Of a stretch of DNA of 64,000 bases, positions 1 through 12,557 are shown piece by piece (the stretch's first letter is position 1; each line of letters starts with the position of its first letter). The stretch comes from Diadema setosum. Lineage: Eukaryota; Echinodermata; Echinoidea; Diadematoida; Diadematidae. A program made the position numbers and the translations under genes. Below the pieces are notes generated by a model that ran no database searches, had not been told where the DNA came from, and saw nothing but the letters and a program-made list of their open reading frames with translations. The stretch spans positions 9,074,453 to 9,138,452 of the forward strand of contig NC_092701.1 in NCBI RefSeq assembly GCF_964275005.1. The letters are read 5' to 3'.

Positions 1-136
1 GTCAAAATCAAATATCAAAATTACATCATTACAAAGATAAAGTCAAAATCAAATATCAAAATTACATCAATACGAAGATAAAGTCAAAATCAAATATCCA
101 AATTACATCAATATGAAGATAGAGTCAAAATCAAAT
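1..136. repeat. 41-bp tandem repeat, about 3.3 copies
   Basis: Units begin at 1, 42, 83 and 124, each starting GTCAAAATCAAATATC, with only a few differences between copies. The array ends about 35 bases before the splice acceptor of the first NOS1AP exon, so it lies in the intron and supplies part of the sequence upstream of that acceptor. It may continue left of the window. Confidence 0.9.
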
Positions 137-171
137 CATTGCTGTTTCCTTTCTTGCTTGCCTGTCTGCAG

Positions 172-363
172 GGGCTAGTCAACAACACATCCCTCCTTGG
201 TCTTGATGAGTCTGGGATGCCATCCCTGAGTCTCTACCACCAGCGCCAGTTGCTACAGCAACAGCTCCAGCAGCAGGAGGCACAGACCCAGGTGGCCCTG
301 GCCCAGGTCCAGCTCCTTAAGGACCAACTGGCTGCCGAGACCACAGCAAGGCTAGAAGCTCAG
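172..363 (+). CDS. NOS1AP: NOS1AP-like adaptor, penultimate coding exon (coiled coil)
   Basis: This 192-base exon codes for 64 residues and is phase 0 at both ends, with acceptor CTGTCTGCAG before 172 and donor CAG|GTATGT after 363. It contains a glutamine-rich stretch (LLQQQLQQQ) followed by [19 protein letters not shown] and ends RLEAQ. From memory of the family, that block is the signature coiled coil of NOS1AP/CAPON, the adaptor of neuronal nitric oxide synthase. The N-terminal PTB domain that defines the rest of the protein should lie upstream, outside the window. The reading frame continues directly into the exon at 11382. The orthology is strong for this segment; the full protein cannot be checked here. 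Confidence 0.88.
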
Positions 364-519
364 GTATGTATGCAATTACAGTAGGCCTCGTTTCAGTTCT
401 AAATTGTTGTAACGCAGGCATCACACTGTCCCGAAATTGAGCAAAATGTACACACGGTAAAAGAAATGTTCAAATTTGGCTCCGACTGAACAAACATTGG
501 GTCGTTCATGCGGGCATCT

Positions 520-581
520 TTAACCTGTTGAAGATGGGCTGATTGCCAGAGTACGCTTGGGACTCATCTTTAACGGGTTAA
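520..581. mobile_element. 94-bp TTAA MITE, shortened copy 1
   Basis: Starts TTAACCTGTTGAAGATG and ends CATCTTTAACGGGTTAA, with inverted ends and TTAA at each side. The centre keeps the GATTG and ACTC parts of the family but lacks about 30 bases. Confidence 0.65.
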
Positions 582-1579
582 ACCATCAATTAACCACTGG
601 TAGAGTTTCTTATAATGTAGGCTGCTAACAAAAGATTGTGCTTGCTTCAGCTGTTGATCATTTTTCAAACCAAGTTCGGTCCAACTTTGTGCAAAAGTGA
701 AAATCCCAAATTCGTATGACCATCTTTGGTCACTCTCGGTACCCCAAGGGAACATGTGAGAGCTCATAGCTCAGTCAATGGTGATGTATTTATAGTGGAT
801 CATTTGATTATGGACCAGTGGGCACATAGTCTAACCCCTTGTGTCATAGGTTTAATTCGGAAGCTGTGTGAAGGGGAAAGTGGAATTGTATTAAAGTGCA
901 AACTGGTGCTCTGGTAGTTGACAGCTGAAGTATGTCATTAACAAAGGCATTCTGCTCATTTCCGATGCCAGTGGTACTTTGGCATGGTGTTCCTTCAAGG
1001 GTTGTACTTCAAAAATTTGTTCCTTTTTACACTATCTTTGTTTTTTTTTCAACAAAAAATATGGTATTCAATGGTAGCATCATTGATTGCCATGGTAGCC
1101 AGAAAACGTTGTCTATCTGAGAGGCAACTTCTGGCCATTGACTTTTTAAAGGGGGGTTTGAACGTCATGAAAGTCACCCTTCTCTTCCTCGTTGAGTAAT
1201 TGTAGAGGAAACAGTTCTGAGAGTTTACAGCATTTTTAGCCCCCCAGACACGGAACTGCAGTGCTTCACACCCCAGACCTACATAAGATCCTTCTTCCTG
1301 CGGTCAATAGTCCCCTCCCGTCCCGTCCCCAATAATCAGGAATGACAACAAACTGACTTGTGACTTTGCTCTGTGCGCTTGCTTGAAGAGACGACTTCGT
1401 TCCGACCGTCTGTGTTCACATCCATCACGTGCGCCGAGCGGTGGACACGTGTTGCTCGTAAATAAATTTTCGCCCAGAAATTGTTCTCCAGGGGCTAACT
1501 TTTACCCCCTTTAGTAGTGCAGTATACCTTGGCCTGATCTCTCTCTCTCTTTGCCTAGAAGTGATTACGGTCTATAATC

Positions 1580-1674
1580 CTAACTCATTGAGGACTGGCT
1601 GATTTCGCTATAACACACATTCTCCCGTAGACACCTGCTCGAGCATACTAGGGACTAGTCTTCAATAGCTTTAA
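1580..1674. mobile_element. 94-bp TTAA MITE, copy 2
   Basis: Diverged copy. It has ACTCATTGAGGACTGGCTGA at the left, the family core (TAACACACATTCTCCCGTAG) and AGTCTTCAATAGCTTTAA at the right end. Confidence 0.7.
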
Positions 1675-3613
1675 AAAAACAAAACAAAACAGAGCTTTGC
1701 CAATAGTAAGCTACCTATCATGTGGGTGATGGGAATTCCCAGTTTCGCACAATTGCTACCCTTCTGTTTCCAAATTTCTTTAAAACGACAACCTTACCAC
1801 TTTTGTCATGTTGCCTTTATCATGCCATGTAGATTAGTTTCAAAGTTGTAAAACTTATTAGCAAAACCTGTCAGGTACAAATCAAATATTGGAATGACAA
1901 AATCAAAGCTTTATGAAACAGCCCTTTGGACATCTACAATTTCACACTTGAATTGTAATTGTCTACTTTTCCAAACCTTTCTGATTTTCCGTAGAAATTC
2001 ACCTGCAAAAGGCAAAAGTAATGAAGAAGTGTGCATTATCAACCTACTTGTAGGTTTGATTGTGAAATATTACAAATACAAGTGTATCGCTTATCCTTCT
2101 CCGCATCTGCAAATCTATCATTCAGATGCCTACCAAACTCTCTATTTTTTCTTAAATTAATATCAGAGCCAAGAATGGTGGTGATGGTTTGGAGGGGAAA
2201 TTTATATCACAAACAAACATCTAGTCCATGCTGTTTTATGAGCCCTTTATTGGTACACATATTGTACTGGGTAAAACATAATTCTTGGTATCACCAATAC
2301 CTAAGTGCTGTGCGCAGAGCAGCGTTTTAGATGCATTTTGGGATAGCTCAGGGGACAAACTTGCCCCAGTTTTGGCTGCACATATGCACTGAGCTCACAT
2401 TCTGTCTTTATCCAGGGGTATTTTTTGTTGAAGATTTCTTCGCTTTCCATCATGTGACCAGCACATTGAAGCCTTGAACCATGACTCTAGTGACAGCAAA
2501 TCAGTAAAACTTAGAAACTTTCAACTCCTTTAAAGCTGAATTATGGCCAAGAAATAAGGAGTAACAATGTAAAAGCAGACAAATAACTCCATTGAATTGT
2601 ATGGGAACAGGGACGTGCGTGAGACAACCGGGAACGTCAATGGCACAGAAGGATCGCATAGTGCATCTGTGACAGGGCTCTCCAGCATGCGCAGAAGTTT
2701 TCTGCGCATTGGCGATACCGAGAATTAGAGAGTATGTAGTATGCTGTAGATCTTTCCCTATGCTATGTGTGGATGGCTTTGCTGCCATCTACTGTTACCT
2801 TTGTGGCCTGTATGGTTAGGGATTCTGTACACTGCTGACACATGAAACACAAAACTGGATAAAACCGTGGATACTGACAAATACTCAAGCTGGATTACTG
2901 CAGCAATATAAGGGGTTTGTCTTTAGCCCACTAGCAATATTGTTAAATTAATGGGATTTTTTGTGTAAATACACGCATAAATAAACAAAATAAACAAACA
3001 AAATCCAACATGATCACAGCTGTTATATAATGTATGTAATCAGAGATGAACTCATAAACTAGTAATATTGGATACCTTAGGCTTTCGGGAAAAGTAAAAT
3101 CAGATCATAAGTAGTGAGATTATTTGTATTTCAGTGCCAAAAATGAATGGAAGAAAACTTTGCATATCAATGTTAACTTTATTATGCAGTCAAGCCAGGG
3201 TAGTATTGATGACTGCCATATCCCATAGATATCCATGACCAATAATGAAAGTATGTGTGTTTAATTGCTTTCTGACATTGATTGATTGGTTGGTTAATTT
3301 TATTCTGCATTTCTTTTGATGCAAAGTCAATTGAACAAAATTATTGAGTGATTTCTTACATTGGAAATTGTACCAGTATGGTTAGGGTCGTTATACTAAA
3401 TTTCATGCAAAAGCAGTGATGTCAATAAATATTTAAAGCAGTTTGTAATCGCAAGCGTTGAAAAATAATCATTTAATCATTTAAGTGGTCACAAATCATC
3501 TATGGGTCATTTCCTGTGTTTTTCTAATTGGTCCAGAGGGTTTTGGGGTACGGTGTTATTAGGTTCATGCCAAAGAAGTCGCTCAAATTTAATGAAATAC
3601 TGTAGGTTGTTTT

Positions 3614-3706
3614 GAATTGTTGAGGATATAGACTGATTTTCCTACAACACGCATTTCCCATAGACACTTGCCCAGCCATACTCGAGACTCATCCTCAACA
3701 CTTTAA
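3614..3706. mobile_element. 94-bp TTAA MITE, copy 3
   Basis: The left end GTTGAGGATATAGACTGATT and right end CATCCTCAACACTTTAA are inverted repeats. The core contains CGCATTTCCCATAGACAC, as in the other copies. Confidence 0.75.
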
Positions 3707-4223
3707 AGTGAGACGTACATGTAGTGCACACATGCAAATACATTTGTACATTCATGCAAATGAAGAAAGGGACAGACGTAAAACATACAGGTCTTGTTGT
3801 CGTATATTTTTGTTGTGATGGATTTATGTAGGTATGAAGAACCATTTTGATGTGTCTTTCTTGAGCTCCAGAAACAAGACAACAAATAAATTACCCCCCC
3901 CCCCCCCATCTCACATTACAGAGAAAAAGTCTAGACCGCACGTACAGCTTTATGTCCTGGAGTTAACACGCAGTACCCAATGTGTACAATCATGCAAAAT
4001 GCCATGATGATAGTGTCCAAAGGAAATCAAACTGTCCACTGGACTAATGATGGTCAGTTTTGTTTTGATTTTAACTCTGGCTGGCATCCAGAGCTCTGGC
4101 GGTCTGACGTAAATCGCGCCGTAAATCAGTTGTCGTTTTCCTCTTTACTGGCAGGAGAGGGGTTGCTCGCAAATTCGCTGCCAATTTGTGCAGATACACC
4201 ATAAAATGAAGAAGAGGAAAAAT

Positions 4224-4350
4224 TGATCTGGACCCTGTTTTATGAAGAGTTGAAATTGATTATATAGTTGATTTCAACTGTAAGTCTATGGCAGCCTGTG
4301 TGGTATGGAAATTTGAAATTGATTTTATCTTTTGATAAAACGGGGCCCTG
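4224..4350. mobile_element. inverted-repeat MITE-like element
   Basis: The ends GACCCTGTTTTATGAAGAG and GATAAAACGGGGCCCTG are imperfect inverted repeats. Inside are two copies of GAAATTGATT in similar settings. It resembles non-autonomous DNA elements with a CCCTGTTT-type end; no coding capacity. Confidence 0.5.
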
Positions 4351-4643
4351 TATATACAAATATGTGTACGTACAATGATGACTACAGTTTGAACACTGTC
4401 ACTTTATGTTAGGGTGTTATCATGCATTGTATTGTGACTTACCCCTCTTTTTCCCTGTGATAGTTTCGAATGCATATTCGAGGATTCCGGGATGACCACC
4501 GCAGGACCTTGAAATTATGCAACGTGGCGCAGTCAAAAGTCGAAATTATCTTTCGAAATCATGCGTGAAATCACAGAAACTATCAAAGCAGTCAGAAACA
4601 ATTATCTACAGGAGTACTGTAGTAAACAATGTATCATAATTTG

Positions 4644-4678
<35 letters not shown>

Positions 4679-5468
4679 GTCAGTTTTCCATTACACATGA
4701 GCTCGATAGATTGATGTAATTCCAAATTACGGTTTGTAAGATGTAGTGTGTTACAGTGACTTTGTGAATGTACATCTTTTGGCAGTTGAATGTTATGTGA
4801 TAATAAAAATACTACTCATAATAATGACAGCATTGATACAAGTGATGACAATGTTGATGATAATGAAATTGTCATTATTCCACTTTAATCAAAATGATTA
4901 CATTGACAGTGTTGATGCTAATGATAACAGGTTTAATATCATTGTCATCCTTGTGACAATAGGCCTAATCATGTTTGTGCTATGACATTACCATGGATAT
5001 ATTTTGCTGTCATATCACCATTACCGAAGAGTAGGAGTAACATTATTATTGGAGCTATTTGTATGCCCATGATTACAAAAAAAAAAAGAGAGATAAAAAA
5101 AAAAAAATCAGTGCATCATGAATTGCTTGTACTTTCATTGCATGTCCACAATATCCAATTTACTACAAGTGAACCTACTCAGTTGGCAAGAGAATGGTTA
5201 GGGACAAGAGCTTGAATTGGAATGTCGTATTTTGTGCTTTCGTGTGTGTTTTCGTTTGTTTGTTTTTGTTTTTGTTTTTGTCTTTTGTTTTTGTTTTGTT
5301 TTGTTTATTGTTGTTGAAACTGTCATGCCAAACATTGGACAGGCGGGAATCCCATTCCTCAGAATGCCAGGAAACATTAAGGGGATGTGAGTCAGTGTTG
5401 TGCATGAGGGTGTCCAGATGGGGGCTGTGTAATGTGCTTCAATGTACAAATGATGCACAGGACAGAGT

Positions 5469-5586
5469 GGATCGGTGAGAATTGGATGCGCGAGTTTAAC
5501 TTTGGAGCTGTTAAAACCCATGAGCACAGCGAGTGAGTTTAAGACTGTTCCAAAGTTAAACGAGAGCATCCAATTCTCACTGATCC
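5469..5586. repeat. Palindrome with 38-bp arms
   Basis: Left arm 5469-5506 (GGATCGGTGAGAATTGGATG...) and right arm 5549-5586 (...CATCCAATTCTCACTGATCC) match with few differences across a 42-base loop. A second hairpin (GAGCCATGCGT / ACGCATGGCTC) follows at 5704-5741. Together they look like parts of one decayed foldback element. Confidence 0.7.
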
Positions 5587-6937
5587 ATGAAATAGGCCTG
5601 TGCTTCATTTGTGTTATAAAATGGGCCCATAAATTCATGAAATACAACCATTTTCCCCATCATGCGTCCGGTACACCTACCACACTATACCGGTACAAGA
5701 CTTGAGCCATGCGTTCAGATATTACTGGACGCATGGCTCAGTGTGGATCAGTGAAAATCAATGCATAACAACTGACCAATCAGATTGCAGAGATTCTAAA
5801 GCCCATTTTATAAAACCATCTGATAGGAGAGAAAACAAAAAGAAATTACTTAAAGCCCTCATTGCATTAAAATTTAAAGACCTCGTCTTCCCAAATGATT
5901 TGCCTTATCATTTGCATAACTTCTGAATTTTTTAGTAGTTTTATTTCCTTTATAAAGTGGTTGCCTTAGAGATGCTTTATTTTCATCATAGAGATAATAC
6001 ATGGTAGACCTGATTTTTGTAAGCATTCAGTCGAAATTCTGTCCCATATTGAAGTATTTTCACTTTTAATTAATATTTAAACATGATTTGCTAAGTCCTG
6101 TGAATCCTATGTAGACATATGTTTGCTTGGAATTTTGTAAGGGAACATTAGTCCACATTTTGTGGATTGCATCATGGAATGAGCATTTCTTAAAGAGATT
6201 TAGAAACAACTTGAAACTTCTCTTTACTTTCAGGAATGCTTGATTTGCATTTAAATTGATTTGATGTGCAAGATAGTAAATTTATGTTTTGATGTTTATC
6301 ATACATAAGACATGTTAATTGATCCCTTACCCTATTGCCATGACAATACCATACTGTTTCCCACATTTTTTATTTTGCAGTCCCAGTGCCTGCTAGCAAT
6401 CTGCTACTATATTATTCACAGATGAATGTTAGGAAAGCAGATCAGAATGGGAAAATAAACGTGTGACTTGTGATGCAGAGAAACAGAGTCATAATCCTTT
6501 TAAGCATTGAGGTCCCGTCGCTAGGATGTCGCCCAATTAGTTCTCGATGACAGATTGTGAACTTCTGAGAGTTATTTCCGATAGTGTTGCCTTTTCCATT
6601 TCCTGAGAATCTCTCCTCTTTGCTCCGTTTTGTGAGTGAGTCGTACATGTCAGCTGCTCAGATCATTCGGGAACACATTCTACCAGTGGATCATATTGGA
6701 TGTGGGATATTTTAAGATGGGATTTCAGAACTTGTTGATAACCATTAAAAGTGAACTGTTTTGACAAAGTTCATACTCAGTGGTGATTATACTGTAAGAG
6801 AAAAATACTCATGAATGTGAGTCTATTTGTGGTGCTTCCAACTTAAGCAATTTCCTGTAAATTCTGGAAGGAATTATTTCTTTGTCATTCAAATATCAGA
6901 TAAGGCTCTATAAACTCAAATGAAATTTATGAAACCA

Positions 6938-7032
6938 ATTTACCTGTTGATGACCAGTCCCAAGTATACTCGGACAGGTGTCTATGGGAAATGCACGTTG
7001 TAGCAAAATCATTCCATCCTCAAATGGGTTAA
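6938..7032. mobile_element. 94-bp TTAA MITE, copy 4 (reverse)
   Basis: Reverse-orientation copy, containing ACTCGGACAGGTGTCTATGG and the right end CATCCTCAAATGGGTTAA. Confidence 0.75.
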
Positions 7033-7215
7033 AGATCTACAGTTTCAAAATACTTTTTTTCTATAAAGTTAATTACCTTTTACTGTCTTAGTTCAAGAAC
7101 AAAAAAAAATAAAAAATAGCATCTTTAGTTGGAATAAATTGCCAAACGATAAATCTAATTTGCTGGAAAATGAAGTGCCAAAAACAATGTTAAGATAAAT
7201 TTGAAGATACATACT

Positions 7216-7273
7216 GTATGTCTAGCATGTACAGCATATCGTCAGTATGTCTAGCATGTACAGCATATCGTCA
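7216..7273. repeat. Exact 29-bp tandem duplication
   Basis: Two identical adjacent units, 7216-7244 and 7245-7273, starting GTATGTCTAGCATGTACAGC. Confidence 0.9.
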
Positions 7274-9674
7274 GTATATCCTGCTTTGAAGATAGCCTCA
7301 AATTTCATGTTCTCAAATTTAGACTGATAACGCTGCCCGAAGGATGTCATTATCACCATGACAACTTGCCCCTCCCCCTTTCCTTCATAGTTCTGAGTCA
7401 CAATCTCCGTTTGGCAAGCAAAAGTGTATTACTCTGTCCCTGGGATCCCTGGTTTATTTTTATATGCATATTAAGAATATCTGAAGGTTCTTCTTTTTTT
7501 TAGTTCATTCAGCTGGTGGTAAGACCTTTTTTCTCCTCTTTGAAACAGCATGGTGAAAATAATTGCTTCTGGATGCTTTTCTTTCGACTCTTCCCTCGTT
7601 ATAGTTTTTACAAGGCTCCTACTTTGTAGTTGTTGATTTTTGTAGTTTACCCATACACACCTTTGCACAAGATTTACAGTACTAATTAGGTTGAGAAAAT
7701 TTCAGTATAAACTTATAATTATTAGACCATTTCCTATTTTGTGTCAAAATTGGTTAGTAAGCTTGTTTTGAATGCAAATTTGTTCTTTTTCTTATGAGGG
7801 ATAACTGAACATTTTTTAGAAGACGTGATAATGGAACAGGTGTACATGTACAGAAAGCAAGTGTCTGCAAACTTCCAGCAAACAAATATAGATCATGAGC
7901 AAAGACTGCAGGTTGTTCTTTTATTTTTGTGGAATTCAGTGGTGTGCTTTCTGACTCCAGAAGAGAATAGAGATAAAAGAGAAAGAGAGAGGGATAGAGA
8001 GAAAGGGGGGGGGGGGGAGAGTAGGGAAGGGAGGGAGGGAGAGGGACCAAGGAAAGTAAAAGAAAGTGTAGGAAAGGAGGATTTCCTGGTATTTCTCTTT
8101 GACTTTGAAGCAAAGTCAAGATCTGTGGAGAGAGAAGAGTACCATCCATTAATGAGAGCATTGACACATTAGTTCCATGAGTGCTACTCAGAAACAAACT
8201 TGTGGGACTACAGAGAAAGTAGGGATGGTAACGCTCTGAAGTACTTTACTCTCAATGAAATTCTGTAAGTCCATTAATCATCATGAATCTAATTCTATAA
8301 ACATGCTAAATTTCATATACAGTCGTGTGAAATACCATCTACGTTAGGTGGGATTTTTGCTTTATTTTGTTTGTTTGTCAGTAATTAATTGTTATTGACA
8401 TAAGAAGTCCTATTAAGTGTATGTACAGATATATGTACTTGCAAAAAGTCCTCTTTTACTTCTGGGATGAAGACAAGCAGAATACTCTCAAAATATGTTG
8501 CACAAGTGCTGTGTCTTTTTCGTCTTGGTATAACCAAGTTTTGTTTGAGGAGATGTCTTTGTCCTTGGATTTCACAGTGACTAATTAACGCATTCTCTTT
8601 AAGCTCCATGGCGACCAGGGAAAAATGGCATACGTAAGACATGATTCCCCTAACACCCAACAACAACGTTCCAGAAAACAACAAGTAGAATGACTTTTCC
8701 CTGGTCATTTCAATAGTGAGTCAGCAAATGTGGGGGTTGGAGTTGTCCATGACACTTAAAGGACAATTGGCCCAATTGGCCCAATTGGCCCAATTTCCCC
8801 TTCTCCTTCTCCACTTCCTCCCCTGCATCTCAGAAACGCGATATTTAACACTTTTGACTAATTGTTCTCAATTCTGTTTAAAGTGTCAGGTATAGTTTTA
8901 TCAACTCTAAACCATATCATACCAGAGTGCTTCTGTCTTTTGAATCAAAGTGAAATGGACCAAGTAAAAGAAAAGGAACAAAATAATTCATCAGAACGTT
9001 TATATCGTCCTGGTTAATGCGAATGAATGTTTGACTTTTGTTAAAGTTCCAAAATGAATCAGACTTTCTCTGTTAGAAAGTATTTCATTTTAAGATTCTT
9101 CAGACAGAAGTTTAGGTATTTTATAAGTAAATATACTGACAGTCTTGAGACAATAATCAATTATAAAGCAAAATTATCACATTTCATATGAGAACATTTT
9201 TGTTATACCGTCAACTCACTTGTAGTTGCGTCTACTGGGTAAAACAGTCTCTCATAAAATATGGCTCATCATCCATGTAGGAACTTTAGGAATACAGGAG
9301 GGGATCCTTGCAGTAGCTTATCAGGAAACATTCATTAGCCTTATAGAGTTTCTCACTCTGGTGCTGTACCATGCAGACCAGGTTATTCAAAGCCAGCTAA
9401 GGAGGTGAATGGGGGGGGGGGGGGGGAGGGGAGGGGGGTATAAGGGAAAGATGTAGAGGTAGGGGTGGGGTGGATTGAACTTCTCAATTTTATGGTCTCT
9501 TCTTGTCTTTATGGGGGTGGTGTTAGGGGAGGGGAATTATTCTTGTTTTGAGGATCTGCACTCCTCTTTAATAGGGGATCCTACTCCATCCCGACCTCCT
9601 CGCATTGTACCCCCCCCCAAAAAAAAAGTGGGAAATTCTTGTTGTTTTTGTGTTTATTTTTAAGAAATGTCACA

Positions 9675-9914
9675 TTTTGTGGGATTCTCTGTATATTTTC
9701 TTTATATCATTCTACATGTGTGACATCACAAAGTGTAGTTGTCTTCTCATCCAGCAATAGCGGCATTTGAACTTTAAAAATGTGAAAAATTTGATATTCA
9801 AAATTTTTTTTGAATGGATTGTCCAATCTTCCTCAAACTTTCACTAATATGTTCTATACCAGCATTGCTCGTTCACTCAATCGACACGTATATCAAGGTG
9901 AATTTATCCTTTAA
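9675..9914. mobile_element. Right half of the 570-bp TTAA palindrome family
   Basis: Matches the right arm of the full copies at 24320 and 27299: a GACATCACAAAGTGTAGTTG segment, then TGGATTGTCCAATCTTCCTC, CTCAAACTTTCAC and an end at ATCCTTTAA. The closing TTAA (9911-9914) is also the first TTAA of the next MITE, so the two elements share one target. Confidence 0.7.
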
Positions 9915-10006
9915 TCCGCTGAGGACGACGAGTCCCGAGTGTACTCGGGCAGGTGTCTATGGGAAATGCGTGTTGTAGCAAAATCAGTCCGTCCTCAACA
10001 GGTTAA
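9911..10006. mobile_element. 94-bp TTAA MITE, copy 5 (reverse)
   Basis: Well preserved: left TTAATCCGCTGAGGACGACG, core CCCGAGTGTACTCGGGCAGG, right GTCCTCAACAGGTTAA. TTAA lies at both ends (9911 and 10003). Confidence 0.85.
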
Positions 10007-11381
10007 AATATGTAAGTTTGCATTTAGGATGCGAGTTTGAAAAAACCTACCTGGTATCCCCCAGACATAAGACTTTCGGATCATGGAGGAAGGGTTAAGG
10101 GGTTGGGGGGGGGGGGGTGGGGGAGACATGACCGACGATAGAAGGGGAGACCCAGGAACGAAGCAGGGAACCTGAGTCACAGACGGAGCGGACGCGAAGC
10201 TCTGACTCACAGGATCCAAAATAGCTGCCATCAACGACAGACCTGAATGCTGCATGTCCCCGAAGCCTCCCGATTCCACATTCGATGCATATCAATCTGG
10301 TGGCGGCAGATCTGATTATGTTTTGAATACAATGCCAGCTCCAACTTCAAGTTTGGTGCCTGATTTCTGGCTGACATTTAGGGGCAAATTCTTACCCTGT
10401 TGGATTTAGCTTCTTCTTCTTTTTCCCCCAAAACTGTTGAAAGATGTGTTCTCCTGAGTTTAAGTTTGTTCCCATTAAGAGATTGTTGGTAGTCAATCTG
10501 TCATATTTTTTTTTTCTTCAGGCAGTTATGTAATAAACACCCATTCATCTATAGCTTGTCTTCAAATTGCCCACATATCATCTCCAGAAGGGCTTTATCA
10601 AAACTTTGGGGTGGCGGGCATTAAGTTATTGGTATTATGATGCAGAGCTCCATCTCCTGTACATCATGGTGTCAATTTTGAAGTATTTTCATTTTTCAGC
10701 AAAATGTTAAAGCTTGAAACCACAACGGTGCCATTTCACCCCTACATATAGAATAATGCTCATACAAAACTACCCCCTTTTGATTAAATAAACTTTTTAT
10801 TTTATGAAAATTGATTGTTTCATTTTCATTTATGTTAAAATCTGTGAGTGCGAGAGCGCCCTTCTAATTCTGACGACAAGGCTTTGTACTTTGTGTTTAA
10901 GAGATGGATGATCGTCTAAATGTATGTCACAGATGATGCCAGTTAACTGTGCAACCACTGATCTACATGAGAGTTTTTGATGTTCAATTTTGGGGAAAAA
11001 AAAATTCAGATTTCTGCTTATTGACAAATGCAACTATTGCCAAGCATCAGCTGAAAGCAGGCCTCATTGTGTAATTGCAGGAACTAATTTTTCCTTTTCA
11101 AGTTGCATCTGGAATATCTTTGATCCAGCTGGCTTAATCATGCTACTTTTCATACATTTGTACATCAATTTACGGAGGAATTTAGTTTTTTTTTTCTAAA
11201 TTCTGATTCTGCTTGATTGATTCAAAATCTTTTTGTTTTATTCAACTTAAATGAAATAACCTTCTTCTTCTGTTTTCTCTTTTCGATTTTTTTTGAAAAC
11301 TTTTTGAAGTCCTTACTTTATCGCTGGTGTCCTTTTAACCATTACATATGTGCATTTGTTTCTATGTGCTGCCCCCTACAG

Positions 11382-12557
11382 ACAAGAGTTCACCAGCTCC
11401 TGCTCCACAATCGGGATCTTCTCAACCACCAGCAGGAGTTAGTGATTCACATCCAGGACCTGGAGTCCAAGTTCCATGGTTCCACACCCCACAGTCCAGG
11501 CAACCCATTCACTGTGCCCCCGCCTCTTCCCGTGGGAGTAGAACATGGCATGCCTCCCCATGGCCTCATTCTACCGGAGTTTCCGGCCATGGAAGATTCC
11601 TTCCCCAATGGGGGGATGGATGCCGGCCAGGCGGTGTACGAGAACGCCAACTTCGGGCGTGGCATGTCCATGGGGATGGGGATGGGGATGGCGCCCATGA
11701 ACATCTCGTCGGAGGCCGTGCCCACGATGCAAGGGGCGCAGAGTGTCAGCAGCATGAGCGACAGCAACAACGAGCTCAACAACGTCGCCAACGAGGAATT
11801 CGCCGGGTCGGCGGACGAGGAGGTCGCCATGCCAAATATGAAGAAGCTGAACATATCGGACGACCGGACCAGCACCCGTGTGTCGCAGGGAGCCAACCTG
11901 GATACGTCGAGCTCGAGCATCCCGTACGCTGGATTCGTAGACTCCAGGCAGCAGGAGTCGAGTAGTAACGGCGACATCCGCATCATCGTCCCTGCGCCCA
12001 TGCAGGATGCGACAGCCAATCCCCTGGAGCTGGGTCTCACCCAGTCAAATCCCGCTGCGGAGGTCAAACCCGCAAATGTCCAGCGCACCTTGCCGCGGAA
12101 GATGTCCACTCCGAGCGCAGCAAGCTCCAACAGGGGTTCCCTCCCCGTGGAGCTCAACACCACTCCCCCGTCGTACGAAATGGCGGTCGAGCTGACATCG
12201 AGTTCGGCACCCACGACGCCGCAGCCACAGCTGGACGACAGCATCGGCAGTGCCCCGCCCAGCGAGCGGAGTTCCAAGAGGAGATCGGTCACCTCGCGAG
12301 ATTCGCGGGAGAGCATCCACACGAGGGGCAGCGTTCACAGCACGGAGCTGGCCCAGGAGGCGAAGAGGCCGCCCAGCATGGCCGAGAGTCCGGACTCCAG
12401 CATCCAGTCCCCGCAGTCTGACCTGGCCATCCCGGACACTAAACTCCACATCAGCTTCAGCGACGATGAGAACACAGAGAACTCTGAGGACTCGGGAGTG
12501 CCCCGCCCTCCAAGGGCCCTGGAATCCATGACTTTTGAGGAAATCGAGTCAATGTAA
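11382..12557 (+). CDS. NOS1AP: NOS1AP-like adaptor, terminal coding exon
   Basis: The acceptor is CCCCCTACAG before 11382; the frame is phase 0 and runs 391 codons to the TAA at 12555-12557. It opens with TRVHQLLLHNRDLLNHQQE, which directly continues the coiled coil of the exon at 172-363, as in vertebrate NOS1AP (RLEAQ then RVHQLLL). The rest looks disordered: proline-rich near residues 35-50 of the exon, a GMSMGMGMGMAPMN run near residue 97, then long Ser/Thr/Asp/Glu-rich stretches. The C-terminus is EEIESM, a possible PDZ ligand with an acidic residue at -2. The exon is GC-rich and uses C/G-ending codons, unlike the AT-rich surroundings, as expected for real coding sequence. Known role of the family: links nNOS to Dexras1, Scribble and other partners. 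Confidence 0.86.
   Translation, partial: TRVHQLLLHNRDLLNHQQELVIHIQDLESKFHGSTPHSPGNPFTVPPPLPVGVEHGMPPHGLILPEFPAMEDSFPNGGMDAGQAVYENANFGRGMSMGMGMGMAPMNISSEAVPTMQGAQSVSSMSDSNNELNNVANEEFAGSADEEVAMPNMKKLNISDDRTSTRVSQGANLDTSSSSIPYAGFVDSRQQESSSNGDIRIIVPAPMQDATANPLELGLTQSNPAAEVKPANVQRTLPRKMSTPSAASSNRGSLPVELNTTPPSYEMAVELTSSSAPTTPQPQLDDSIGSAPPSERSSKRRSVTSRDSRESIHTRGSVHSTELAQEAKRPPSMAESPDSSIQSPQSDLAIPDTKLHISFSDDENTENSEDSGVPRPPRALESMTFEEIESM

Larger units (their letters stand above)
364..11381 (+). other. 11-kb NOS1AP intron
   Basis: GT-AG intron joining the two visible NOS1AP exons in phase 0. I see no further exon in it. It holds five copies of the 94-bp TTAA MITE (520, 1580, 3614, 6938, 9911), half of the 570-bp TTAA palindrome (about 9675-9914), a 38-bp-arm palindrome at 5469-5586, a hairpin at 5704-5741, an inverted-repeat element at 4224-4350, a 29-bp duplication at 7216-7273 and poly-A, poly-C and poly-G tracts (4649-4675, 3895-3907, 8006-8017, 9412-9427). 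Short open frames in it show no recognisable protein. Confidence 0.75.

Noticed and set aside
11447-12322. Long antisense open frame (291 residues) over the NOS1AP terminal exon
   Set aside because: It mirrors GC-rich coding sequence on the other strand, has no recognisable domain and lacks splice or promoter signals.
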